Positions 9,333 through 17,873 of a stretch of DNA of 64,000 nucleotides are shown one piece after another. The notes under the pieces were generated by a model. That model was not told the origin of the DNA. It saw nothing but the letters and a program-made list of their open reading frames with translations, and made no database searches. The stretch spans positions 174,441-238,440 of the forward strand of contig CANNCY010000005.1 in assembly GCA_947503335.1 (NCBI GenBank), given 5' to 3'. Position 1 is the first letter of the stretch. Each line of letters starts with the position of its first letter. The position numbers and the translations under genes are program-made. The DNA comes from an uncultured Pseudomonadales bacterium. Lineage in GTDB: Bacteria; Pseudomonadota; Gammaproteobacteria; Pseudomonadales; CANNCY01.

Positions 9333-9794
9333 CTAGCTGCGCAGATCGGTGCCTGCTTGTACCTGCGCCTGCTGGGCAATCAATAGCTCTATCGGCACCA
9401 AGGCGTCGTCAGACGTGGTTTGATCAACAACGGGTTGCTGCACAGGTCTAGCAGGATAGGTTTCTAGCAGCTGCACGTCTTCGATTAATGCGGCATTTAA
9501 TTGCTGCATCTGGTCTTGAGGCACGCGGTATTCGCTATAGCCGCTGCCATCAAATTCGAACCGCTCAAAGGTTTCGATAAACGAGAATGGCACTCTAAAC
9601 TCGGCCAAACCGGTTTCGGCGTGGCTCAAGCGACTCCATTCACGTGCTAGTCGCCGCGCCCAGTGATAGCTAGTTAGGGGGTAGAAAAAGTTTTGCCGCC
9701 CCAAATCAGGGTTAAAGGCCTTAAAACCTGACTTCAGTAAATAGGCAATGCCCTCTTGAGACAGCGGTCGATACAGCGTAATACGATCCTTCAT
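9333..9794 (-). CDS. Hypothetical protein
   Basis: This 153-residue protein could not be assigned. The N-terminal half opens with ITLYRPLSQEGIAYLLKSGF and continues with aromatic-rich stretches (FFYPLTSYHWARRLAREW) and ERFEFDGSGYSEYRVP. The 'YR...GF...Y/FRVP' spacing is faintly reminiscent of ADP-ribosyltransferase-like folds, but no catalytic triad can be named, so this is only a hint. The C-terminal third is Gln/Val-rich and probably disordered. It is co-directional and almost contiguous with the following hypothetical gene. Confidence 0.6.
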   Translation of the reverse strand: MKDRITLYRPLSQEGIAYLLKSGFKAFNPDLGRQNFFYPLTSYHWARRLAREWSRLSHAETGLAEFRVPFSFIETFERFEFDGSGYSEYRVPQDQMQQLNAALIEDVQLLETYPARPVQQPVVDQTTSDDALVPIELLIAQQAQVQAGTDLRS

Positions 9795-9881
9795 GAAATC
9801 ACCAAAATCCGTGCGGTTTTCGCAGTAGTTCTTTCAGTATAGAAAATGTTACCTTTATCGCTAGTCAAATGGGGGCAATTT

Positions 9882-10568
9882 ATGACGCCAAACATCGTAT
9901 TGGTTGAAGACGACGCAGCGATCTCTAAAAACTATCAAGAATCACTGCAGCTGCAGGGTTATCAAGTACGTACTTACGCAAGTGTGGGCGAGGCTAAACA
10001 GGGCTTTAGCGACGCGCCGTTTGATATTGCGATCTTAGATATTACGCTGGGCGATCAAATTGAAGGCGGTTACGAACTATGCCAATGGTTACGCGCTACC
10101 TACCCCAATTGCGGCATCATCATGCTTAGCTCCCGCGAAAGCGATTTTGATACGGTAACCGGCCTGCGCTTAGGCGCTGACGATTATTTGACAAAAAGCA
10201 CTAGCACCGGCGTATTGTTTGCACGCATCAGCGCCCTGCTGCGCCGTACCCAATCAGTAAGTGCACCAAGCTCGGTGATTACCCAAGAACACCTGTCATT
10301 AGACACCCAGTCGCTAACCGCTAGCTGGCGAGGCGAGCCTTTAAAGCTAACGGTAACCGAATGCCTGTTTGTGCAGGCATTGACGCAATCGCCGGGCCAG
10401 GTGGTATCGCGCAACGCACTGATGAAAGCCGCCTCGATCGTGGTAGACGACAGCACCATCAGCTCGCAAATCAAGCGTATACGCAACAAGTTTATCGGTA
10501 TTGACGGGGAGTTTAATCAGATCGAAGCCGTTTATGGTTTGGGTTACCGTTGGAACCCCGCTTCGTGA
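9882..10568 (+). CDS. OmpR-family response regulator, PdsR-like
   Basis: The 228-residue regulator has an N-terminal receiver domain (acidic pocket Asp10/Asp11, phosphoacceptor Asp53 in ILDITLGD, conserved Lys in DDYLTKS) and a C-terminal winged-helix DNA-binding domain. Segments such as GDQIEGGYELCQWLR and VTGLRLGADDYLTK closely resemble the response regulator of the proteobacterial dedicated sortase (Pds) system, as remembered from that family. The start at 9882 is preceded by GGGGG; the open frame begins 36 bases earlier. Its TGA overlaps the GTG of the histidine kinase gene. No sortase gene is in the window. Confidence 0.85.
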   Translation: MTPNIVLVEDDAAISKNYQESLQLQGYQVRTYASVGEAKQGFSDAPFDIAILDITLGDQIEGGYELCQWLRATYPNCGIIMLSSRESDFDTVTGLRLGADDYLTKSTSTGVLFARISALLRRTQSVSAPSSVITQEHLSLDTQSLTASWRGEPLKLTVTECLFVQALTQSPGQVVSRNALMKAASIVVDDSTISSQIKRIRNKFIGIDGEFNQIEAVYGLGYRWNPAS

Positions 10569-12415
10569 AAGCCCCCATCAAACACCTGAGCATTCGCAGC
10601 AAGCTACGCGCCCTCAGTGCCTTTGCGTTAATCGCTCCTATCATGGGCTTTGTGGCGATTGATCAGGTCGACAGCCAGCTAAGGCAGCTGCAGGCCAATC
10701 AAGCCTCACAAACCACCCAAACGCTGGCATCGGTGGGTTCACTCGCCCCTATATTGCAAACACTTGGTTCTGATCTGCCTCGGCTCTATGTGGCGTCGAT
10801 GCCCTCATTGCCGTTGATTGATGGTTACGTTGATGACTGGCCGCAGATCGGTAGCGATGAGGCTATGAGTGCTGCCCACAATGGCTCGCACTTATTTTTG
10901 CTGTTACCCAAACAGGCATTACCGGTATCGGGTACCACACTTGATTTTGGCGATCATCAATTGCAGCTAGCAATTAGCAACACAGGTATACAACTAGATT
11001 CAGATACCCCGTTGCTCGCACGCACAAGCCGTGCCGCCGCTAGTAACGATTGGGTTGAACTAAAAATAGATCAGCGTTACATCGGGCACTCGGTAAGCCT
11101 GATGCTAAATGGCTCGCCGACCAAACGTTGGTTAGTTAAAGCCAACCCGCAGTGGCAAAACATCTTAAACCGAATGGCCAGCAGCCAGCCCAGTGCTCAG
11201 TTGGTGGTTGCCGACAACGCAGGTTTAATTCTTGCCGCCACCCATCAGCCCGACCAACTAAACGGTTATCAAAGTTTTTTGCAGCGGCTTTATACAAGCA
11301 TTGCAACCCGCGTGCAGCCTATTGATTTAACGACTGCAGTAGGCCAACAAATTAGCCCACAGCTGCAAGTAACCGATGCCACGGGGCAGTATTATCTCAT
11401 TAACGACGAGCCAAGGCTCATTACCTCAGCGCCCATCATTCAGCACAATCGCTATCGCGGCAATCTAATCATCATTGACCAACAGATCGACGCCACCAAG
11501 GTAGCCGGCAGCACACTACTGATTTGGATCATCATGGCACTACTAGCCAGTGCCCTCGCCCTTGTACCGATTTTGGCATTTGCCAACTGGCTTCAGCGAC
11601 GTATTCGCGCGCTGGGCGCAGCGGTAACCCAAAGCGAAGATTCTTTAACACCGGTTCAGCGGCTTTCTAAATCAAACGATGAACTAGGCCAACTCGCCAA
11701 GGCCTTTGAGCATCGCACCGAAGAGCTGTTTAGCAAGAACCGCTATCTTGCCCAATTGGCGAGCATCTTAGGCCACGAAATTAGAACACCCATTGTGGTA
11801 GTGCAAAGCTCGCTCGAACACTTAGAGCGCACGCAAAGTGACGAACAATCAGCCTATATTAAGCGCGCCCGATCGGGTATTGAACGACTCGATAGCAGTA
11901 TCAGAGCTATGGTGTCGGCGAACCATCTTGAGCAATCGCTTGCCAATTACGAACTAGAGCTCGTATCGGTAAACGACTTTGCGCTCGCCATCGCTGATAA
12001 CTACCTTAGTCTTTATGGTGAGCAACGCTTATCAACTGACATTCATCTACCTGATCAGCTGTCGGCAAAACTCGCCCCCGAATTGATTGTGCAGGCGCTA
12101 GATAAGCTACTTGATAACGCCATGCGTTACGCCACCGATTGGCCTGTGCAACTAAGTGTAGAAGGCGATCAAGAGCAGCTATGTTTTAGGGTAACCAATC
12201 AGGGGCCAGCGCTTACCCAGCAAGGCCAAAGCTTAAGCGAGTTTGGCGTTAGCAGTGACAACCATCAACACAGCCGCCACCTAGGCCTAGGGCTTTATGT
12301 GACTGATTTGATCGCAAGACATCACCAAGGGCAATTCACAATTAGAAACCTAGCCGATCACAGTGGCGTCGCTGCATCGATCACAATGCTAACCGGTACT
12401 CATTATCATAGGTAA
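10565..12415 (+). CDS. Sensor histidine kinase, PdsS-like
   Basis: This roughly 616-residue kinase has a first membrane helix near residues 16-33, a large periplasmic region to about residue 318, a second helix, HAMP linker, phospho-accepting motif HEIRTP (about residue 404) and an ATPase domain with N-box KLLDNAMRYA and G2 box GLGLYV; the G1 box reads NQGPAL with Asn in place of the usual Asp. The sensor region contains LPLIDGYVDDWP, a CBM9-like opening seen in kinases of the Pds sortase system. GTG at 10565 overlaps the regulator stop as GTGA; a TTG at 10550 is the alternative start. It should phosphorylate the adjacent regulator. Confidence 0.85.
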   Translation: MKAPIKHLSIRSKLRALSAFALIAPIMGFVAIDQVDSQLRQLQANQASQTTQTLASVGSLAPILQTLGSDLPRLYVASMPSLPLIDGYVDDWPQIGSDEAMSAAHNGSHLFLLLPKQALPVSGTTLDFGDHQLQLAISNTGIQLDSDTPLLARTSRAAASNDWVELKIDQRYIGHSVSLMLNGSPTKRWLVKANPQWQNILNRMASSQPSAQLVVADNAGLILAATHQPDQLNGYQSFLQRLYTSIATRVQPIDLTTAVGQQISPQLQVTDATGQYYLINDEPRLITSAPIIQHNRYRGNLIIIDQQIDATKVAGSTLLIWIIMALLASALALVPILAFANWLQRRIRALGAAVTQSEDSLTPVQRLSKSNDELGQLAKAFEHRTEELFSKNRYLAQLASILGHEIRTPIVVVQSSLEHLERTQSDEQSAYIKRARSGIERLDSSIRAMVSANHLEQSLANYELELVSVNDFALAIADNYLSLYGEQRLSTDIHLPDQLSAKLAPELIVQALDKLLDNAMRYATDWPVQLSVEGDQEQLCFRVTNQGPALTQQGQSLSEFGVSSDNHQHSRHLGLGLYVTDLIARHHQGQFTIRNLADHSGVAASITMLTGTHYHR

Positions 12416-12509
12416 TGAGACCCTCTAGCCCTTGCAACTGCCGACCAACAGGGTAAAGTAGTGTCACTATAACCAAAAATGGCCACACGTATGCGTGGTT
12501 GGGGGCTTT

Positions 12510-13655
12510 ATGCAAATTCGCAAACTATTCGCTGTCAGTGCGATATTTTTCTGTGCGCTAGCACCTAAGGCACAGGCTGCCGATACCGACAATCTATTTA
12601 TCGCCGGTGCTGCAATACACAACGAACTACGTAAAGACTATTACGTGGGCGTGCTTTTAACGGGCAATACCGGGGCATCGGCAGACGAATTGCTCAATAG
12701 TGATCTTGCCCATCGCCTAGATATGCTGATCACCCATAAATCACTTTCGTCGCGCCGCTTTGCCAGCGTTTGGTCTACCCGTATCGCGATTAACAATATG
12801 GCTTATACCGATCAATTAACGGCCATGGCCGACGACGTTATCGCCTTTACTTCAGTGGTTAAAGATCGCGTATTTCAGGGCGATCGCGTATCGATTGCTA
12901 ACTCGCCCGAAGCCGATGCATTAATCGTATCGATCAACGGTGTAGAGCTACAACGTTTTGACCGCAGCTTGTACCCAATGCTGCTGCGTGCCTGGATCGG
13001 CTCTACCCCACCAAGCACCGAATACAAACAAGGCATCTTATCTAAGGGCGACATCGCCCCAGCCTTGGTTGACCAAATCAACAACTGGTCAGTGTCGGGC
13101 GAGCAAGTAGCTCGAATCGAAGCCTGGAAGGGCCCAACCCCTGAAGAGATCGCCGCGCTAGAAGCGCAGCAAAAGGCTGAAGAAGAAGCCGAAGCCCAGC
13201 GCTTAGCTAAGCTAGAAGCCGACGCTAAAAAGAAAGAAGCTGCTCGCATCGCCGCCGCCAAAGAAAAAGCGCGCAAGGCTGCCGCAGCTAAAGCTGCTGC
13301 CGCACAGCTATTGTTAGCAGAAGAGGAAGAAGACGAAGATCTGTTAGACGCCGCCGACGAATTTGCCGCACAGCTTTATCGCTCGCAACTGCTCAAATGG
13401 ACATACAAATACGTTCGCTACCCTAAGCGTGCACTAGAGCGTGACCAAGAAGGCACCGTAGTATACGAAGTGACCATTGATCGTGACGGCAACGTAATCA
13501 AAGCCGACGAGAAGGCGGCTTCTGAGCATTCAACGCTGAACAGTGAAACGGGGCGTGCCATTGAGCGTGCTGAGCCCTACCCAGCTATGCCGGCCGACGT
13601 AAAGGGCGAGCAATTTACCTTTGAAATGCCAATCAAGTTTACTATTCCAGATTAA
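12510..13655 (+). CDS. Exported protein with TonB-type C-terminal domain
   Basis: The 381-residue product has a cleavable signal peptide (MQIRKLFAVSAIFFCALAP, then AQA before ADTDN), a globular region to about residue 210, a charged Ala/Glu/Lys-rich helical segment (about 211-275) and a C-terminal TonB-like domain (about 291-381) with YPKRALERDQEGTVVYEVTI. In true TonB the domain follows an N-terminal anchor; here the protein seems fully periplasmic, so it is unlikely to be the energy-transducing TonB and more likely binds a cell-envelope partner. ATG at 12510 has GGGGG upstream. It follows the two-component genes by about 95 bp and may be their target. Confidence 0.72.
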   Translation: MQIRKLFAVSAIFFCALAPKAQAADTDNLFIAGAAIHNELRKDYYVGVLLTGNTGASADELLNSDLAHRLDMLITHKSLSSRRFASVWSTRIAINNMAYTDQLTAMADDVIAFTSVVKDRVFQGDRVSIANSPEADALIVSINGVELQRFDRSLYPMLLRAWIGSTPPSTEYKQGILSKGDIAPALVDQINNWSVSGEQVARIEAWKGPTPEEIAALEAQQKAEEEAEAQRLAKLEADAKKKEAARIAAAKEKARKAAAAKAAAAQLLLAEEEEDEDLLDAADEFAAQLYRSQLLKWTYKYVRYPKRALERDQEGTVVYEVTIDRDGNVIKADEKAASEHSTLNSETGRAIERAEPYPAMPADVKGEQFTFEMPIKFTIPD

Positions 13656-13670
13656 CTTTCGCCTATTAAC

Positions 13671-14729
13671 CTAGGCCTGTAACTGCTGCTCGGTTTGCTT
13701 GCCCTGCAGCAGTTGATCCATCGCTGAGATTATCTCTTTAAAGCTCTCGTCTACCCGCAAACCATCATTAAATATCTGTGTTGTCTGTTCTTGGCACGAA
13801 CGTGCGATGCCTTCGATCGCCTGTTCTTGATCTTCACTAAGGCTTAAATCAGGTATAGCGGTATCCATCTGCTCAGCCATGTCTTCTACCACTGCGGCAG
13901 TTTTAACCATTACTTGCTTATAGGCTTCGTCGACGTTACCCATTACATCGCGTATGCGGGTCGATAGGGCTTCTAGCTTGGTGTTCTTGTCTTCTAAAAT
14001 GCGTTTGTTATCAAGGGCATGCACATGGCCATCAATACCCTGAACAATCGCGAAAGTGTTGTCTTTCATGGTGCCGTACTTAGCATCATCGCCTAGCGGC
14101 ATATTTTTAATCAGCACCGAGCAAGTGCCATAATTGCACAGGGTTTTATCTTCGTAATCTAGGTAACGGCCTTTATCCCAAGCTAGGGTCATCAAATTGG
14201 CCTCTAGGGGGCGATTAACATTATCGGCCTCAAAATTAAACACCCCAAAACGTGATCGCACCTGCAAACTAGCACTGACCTGATAGTGCGCCATGCTCGC
14301 AAAAAAATGCTTGGCCATCGCCTGCATATCTTCGCAACCGTGAATACCCAATAAGAACTGTACGTTGGCGCCCAGGTCACTGGCATCGGCCATAGCGCGC
14401 ATTGCCAACTGCTGAGCTGTCTGTGCTTGTTGGGTTTGCATCTGCTGCTGCGTAAAGGCCGTGCGCATAGCCGACAGCTGCTGCACCCACTGTTCTTCGC
14501 CGGCATCAGCCGGTACCGCATACTTCACGTGATTGACCGCGGCAATCATCGAACTGGGTTCAACATTGTCGGGCATTAGGCCCAATGTGTACTCCGGCAG
14601 ATTAACCGGCAAAGCGTCTAGTGATACCACTGCACCATCGGCCAACGGCATCTCGGTAACCAGTTCAAAACCACCTGCTTTTTCAAGCCAGTCAGCGTCT
14701 AAACTCGCTCCTTGCACAAATAGCTTCAT
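13671..14729 (-). CDS. GAF-like signalling protein without receiver domain
   Basis: This 352-residue cytoplasmic protein has an N-terminal unknown region, a Gln-rich helix (about 94-118) and a central region with FLLGIHGCEDMQAMAKHFF, KGRYLDYEDKT and SVLIKNMPLGDDAKYG, which resembles the GAF-like output part found behind receiver domains in a group of gammaproteobacterial response regulators. A long helical tail follows. Its own N-terminus (MKLFVQGASLDADWLEKAGG) does not show the receiver Asp or Lys, so it appears to be a stand-alone output module. It is divergent from the HD-GYP gene (85 bp apart), hinting at shared signalling. Confidence 0.5.
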   Translation of the reverse strand: MKLFVQGASLDADWLEKAGGFELVTEMPLADGAVVSLDALPVNLPEYTLGLMPDNVEPSSMIAAVNHVKYAVPADAGEEQWVQQLSAMRTAFTQQQMQTQQAQTAQQLAMRAMADASDLGANVQFLLGIHGCEDMQAMAKHFFASMAHYQVSASLQVRSRFGVFNFEADNVNRPLEANLMTLAWDKGRYLDYEDKTLCNYGTCSVLIKNMPLGDDAKYGTMKDNTFAIVQGIDGHVHALDNKRILEDKNTKLEALSTRIRDVMGNVDEAYKQVMVKTAAVVEDMAEQMDTAIPDLSLSEDQEQAIEGIARSCQEQTTQIFNDGLRVDESFKEIISAMDQLLQGKQTEQQLQA

Positions 14730-14814
14730 AAGACTCTCCTACTCTAGTTAAGTAATAGCAATTAACTGGCCTTAACCCCTTGGTTTATTTACCATAATTT
14801 TGTACATTTACCAG

Positions 14815-16035
14815 ATGAGCAGAACTAGTCAGTCAAAATTCGTATCTATTGCCGCCCTCGAGCTTGGCATGTACGTCTGTGAGCTTGACCGACCATGGCA
14901 CGAAACCCCCTTTATGTTTCAGGGTTTCTTGCTAAAAACTGAAGAAGATATTCAGCAAATTTCGCAATACTGCGCCGGCGTTTGGGTAGACCCCGCCCGC
15001 CAAGATCGCAGCCTATCGCCGTCAAAGCCACGCGCAATTATGCGCCGTTCTAGTGCTTATAAAAATTCTAAAACCTTTAGCGAAGAAGCATCGGGCGCAC
15101 AAAAAGCGCACTCGGCCGCCCTTGGCAACGTGTTTAACATGATCGACGCGGTACGTATGGGTGTGGCGTTTTCGTCTGAGGCCGCTAAAGATACCGTGAC
15201 CCAATGCGTTGAAAGCATTATGCGCAACCCTAACGCCATGATGTTTATGTCGCAGCTAAAAAAGCAAGACGACTATACTGCTGAGCACTGTCTAAATGTG
15301 GCCGTATTAGCCATCGCCTTTGGTCGCCATCTGCAGTTTATTGAAGAAGAGCTTCATAACCTTGGCATGTGCGCCCTGCTACACGACTTTGGCAAGATTC
15401 GTATACCTAACGAAATTTTAAACAAACCATCGCGCCTTACTAACGAAGAGATGCGCGTGATGCAGCAGCATACGGTTCATGGCCGCAACCTGCTAGCCTC
15501 ACAAAAAGGCATCTATCACGGTGTGGTCGACGTGGCGTACTCGCACCACGAACGTATCGACGGCACCGGCTACCCTCGCAAGCTACCCGCTAGTGGTATT
15601 AGCGAGTTTAGCCGTATCGTCAGTATCGTTGATGCCTACGACGCCATGACCAGCGACCGCGTTTATGCGCCTGGTATGAGCTCGTTAGATTCGATCAAGA
15701 TTTTGTTAAAGGGTCGCGACAAACAGTTTGACGGCAAGCTAGTGCAAGAATTTATTAAGTGCATCGGTGTTTACCCACCAGGCAACCTAGTAGAGCTGCG
15801 CAACGGCATCGTTGCGATCGTGGTCGAGACCAACTATAAGCACAAACGCTACCCTCGCATTATCGCTGTTCGGGACGTTAACAAAGACCCATGCAAGCCT
15901 ACTCGCATCGATCTGTCACTGATCGAAAGCGGCAAGCTTAATGATGGCTTTCAGGTGGTGCGCACGCTGCGCGACGGCAGCTATGGTGTGTTTAAGAAAG
16001 AATTTAGGAGCTCTACTGAGCCGTTGATGGCTTAA
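14815..16035 (+). CDS. HD-GYP cyclic-di-GMP phosphodiesterase with DUF3391
   Basis: The 406-residue protein combines an N-terminal DUF3391-type region (ALELGMYVCELDRPW, PFMFQGFLL) with an HD-GYP domain. The metal-binding HD lies in LLHDFGKIRIPNEIL (about residue 192), and the signature HHERIDGTGYP is complete near residue 243, so phosphodiesterase activity towards c-di-GMP is expected. No membrane span is seen. ATG at 14815 gives the usual DUF3391 start; a TTG at 14800 is an alternative and neither has a strong ribosome site. Its neighbour is the GAF-like signalling protein on the opposite strand. Confidence 0.9.
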   Translation: MSRTSQSKFVSIAALELGMYVCELDRPWHETPFMFQGFLLKTEEDIQQISQYCAGVWVDPARQDRSLSPSKPRAIMRRSSAYKNSKTFSEEASGAQKAHSAALGNVFNMIDAVRMGVAFSSEAAKDTVTQCVESIMRNPNAMMFMSQLKKQDDYTAEHCLNVAVLAIAFGRHLQFIEEELHNLGMCALLHDFGKIRIPNEILNKPSRLTNEEMRVMQQHTVHGRNLLASQKGIYHGVVDVAYSHHERIDGTGYPRKLPASGISEFSRIVSIVDAYDAMTSDRVYAPGMSSLDSIKILLKGRDKQFDGKLVQEFIKCIGVYPPGNLVELRNGIVAIVVETNYKHKRYPRIIAVRDVNKDPCKPTRIDLSLIESGKLNDGFQVVRTLRDGSYGVFKKEFRSSTEPLMA

Positions 16036-16050
16036 GTCAATTGAGCCGGC

Positions 16051-17130
16051 TTACGCCGACTCTTCTTCTTTTGGTTCAGCTGGCTTTTCAAGCGATGCCC
16101 CTGACCCCAAGAACACACCTACCCAGCGGGTATCTTCAAAACTCTCTAAACCGATCTTAACCGTCATCGTTAGCGGTACCGACAACAGCATGCCGACAGG
16201 GCCTAATACCCAGCCCCAGAATACTAACGATAAGAATACAACCAGCGTACTTAGGTCTAAGCCCTTACCCATTACGCGAGGCTCTAGCGCGTTACCGATT
16301 AGAGTGTTGATCAACACAAAGCCAATGGCTACGCCTAAGGCCTCGCCAAAACCTAATTGAACGATCGCCAATAGCACGGGTGGTACAGCAGCGATGATCG
16401 AACCTAAGTTAGGAACAAAGTTTAATAGCATCGCGACTACGCCCCACAATAACGGGTAGTCGACGCCGATGATAATTAGCAGCAGCCAAACCAAGAAGCC
16501 CGTGAGCATACTAACCCACAGTTTGATCGCCATGTAACGATTGATGGTGTCGCTAAAACGCATTAACGCTTCGCGGGTTTTGGTGGTTGAGCCTGGCAAT
16601 GCATCAAGCTTGCTACCTAGTACAGCGATTTCGGTAAGGATGAATACAGTGGTTAGTAGAATGAGAAACAGGTTGGTCATCATCGAGCCAAACTGACCCA
16701 GTGTTGAGCCTACTACGCCGATCGCCATGCCGGGGTCGAATACCTCTTTGGTGACTTGCGCTAAATCAGCCTGCACACCTACTTTGGCTAACACGCCGCT
16801 GATCGACGTTAACAGGCCATCAGAGATCACGCGCAAGCGCTCTTGGTAAACGGGTAACTGTTGGGTAAAGTCGGTAAAGGAAGCGCTTAGCAACACAGAC
16901 AGTGCACCGAATAGCACAATGATCGTAGCCATAATAATGGCGATCGCGATACCAGTGGGTACTCGCCGATCTTTTAGCCATTCGAGCACTGGCTCGCACA
17001 GTACGGCAATAAAGATCGACATCAATAAAGGCACCACCATGGTCTCAGCGGCCTTTAGGCCTGCGACCACGATGACAAACATTGCAAAGCCAAATAGAAA
17101 ACGGCTTACATGACCCATATTCGCTAGCAT
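16051..17130 (-). CDS. AI-2E family (PerM-like) transporter
   Basis: This 359-residue inner membrane protein has the AI-2E/PerM topology: paired N-terminal spans, a soluble segment around residues 85-145, and a cluster of C-terminal spans. The conserved C-terminal region LLNFVPNLGSIIAAVPPVLLA and NTLIGNALEPRVMGKGLDLS is diagnostic. Members include Na+/H+ antiporters and putative autoinducer-2 exporters, so the substrate is open. The start has AAGAGGG eight bases upstream. The acyltransferase gene next to it is read in the same direction, with 28 bp between. Confidence 0.85.
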   Translation of the reverse strand: MLANMGHVSRFLFGFAMFVIVVAGLKAAETMVVPLLMSIFIAVLCEPVLEWLKDRRVPTGIAIAIIMATIIVLFGALSVLLSASFTDFTQQLPVYQERLRVISDGLLTSISGVLAKVGVQADLAQVTKEVFDPGMAIGVVGSTLGQFGSMMTNLFLILLTTVFILTEIAVLGSKLDALPGSTTKTREALMRFSDTINRYMAIKLWVSMLTGFLVWLLLIIIGVDYPLLWGVVAMLLNFVPNLGSIIAAVPPVLLAIVQLGFGEALGVAIGFVLINTLIGNALEPRVMGKGLDLSTLVVFLSLVFWGWVLGPVGMLLSVPLTMTVKIGLESFEDTRWVGVFLGSGASLEKPAEPKEEESA

Positions 17131-17158
17131 TGCAATTCCCTCTTATTATTAATGCTAT

Positions 17159-17740
17159 TTATTGATTTTCAGGGTTCTTACCCTTGAACTGCTTAAAGTG
17201 ATTTTGCATCCATTCCATATCAGCTTCAAGGTCGCCGGTTGGCCAGCGGGGCTCGCCAATCACAATCGCTTTGTTTTCGAAGTCTAATGCAGCAGGTACT
17301 ACCGGCGCGTTCACCGCCGTGGCGATACGCATAAAGCCAGTTTTATATTTCTCGACCTTGCTGCGGGTACCCTCGGGCGCGCCACCAAATAGCATTTGGT
17401 CGCGGTTATTAAATTCGTTGGCGAGCTGATCTACAAAGCCCTTGGGGTTGCGACGATCAGTGGCGATACCACCGATACTGCGCAAGAACACACCAAGGGG
17501 CCAAAAGAAAATGGTGTGCTTGCCTAAGAAGTTCACTTTTAGGCCAAGGCTGAAAATGAGGCCTAGGCCTACAAAGAAATCCCAGTTACTTGTATGCGGG
17601 GCAATAACCACGATCTGCTTCTTTTCATCTGGCAGCATGCCGTCGATGCGCCAGCCGAAAACACGCGTCATTAACCAGTTAAAGAACTTACGACGGCGAG
17701 GACAGTTATCGCGCGGGATGTTGGGGGGTACTTGGAACAT
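17159..17740 (-). CDS. PlsC-like 1-acyl-glycerol-3-phosphate acyltransferase family protein
   Basis: A 193-residue protein of the lysophospholipid acyltransferase superfamily. The catalytic block H-x4-D is seen as PHTSNWDFFVG, and a substrate-binding block as GGAPEGTRSKVEKYKTGF, in the short form typical of small PlsC-like proteins. It lacks the longer hydrophobic N-terminus of classical PlsC. The acceptor (lysophosphatidate or another lyso-lipid) cannot be decided. It precedes the AI-2E gene and is divergent from the SLC13-type transporter, marking the boundary to the first polysaccharide locus. Confidence 0.82.
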   Translation of the reverse strand: MFQVPPNIPRDNCPRRRKFFNWLMTRVFGWRIDGMLPDEKKQIVVIAPHTSNWDFFVGLGLIFSLGLKVNFLGKHTIFFWPLGVFLRSIGGIATDRRNPKGFVDQLANEFNNRDQMLFGGAPEGTRSKVEKYKTGFMRIATAVNAPVVPAALDFENKAIVIGEPRWPTGDLEADMEWMQNHFKQFKGKNPENQ

Positions 17741-17873
17741 CTTCTAACTTTAATACTAATACAAATAGTACGAATACTGCACGCATATCGAACAAACTAC
17801 AAGCTTGCTTTAATTCATGCACAAATTGCAGATTTTTGATATTCTCTGCACCAATTAAAAATAGATAATTAGC

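Noticed and set aside
9333..9794. ADP-ribosyltransferase toxin
   Set aside because: Only a vague resemblance of the opening; no catalytic triad or immunity partner can be shown.
12510..13655. A genuine TonB energy transducer
   Set aside because: It has a cleavable signal peptide, no Pro-rich region and no ExbB/ExbD genes nearby.
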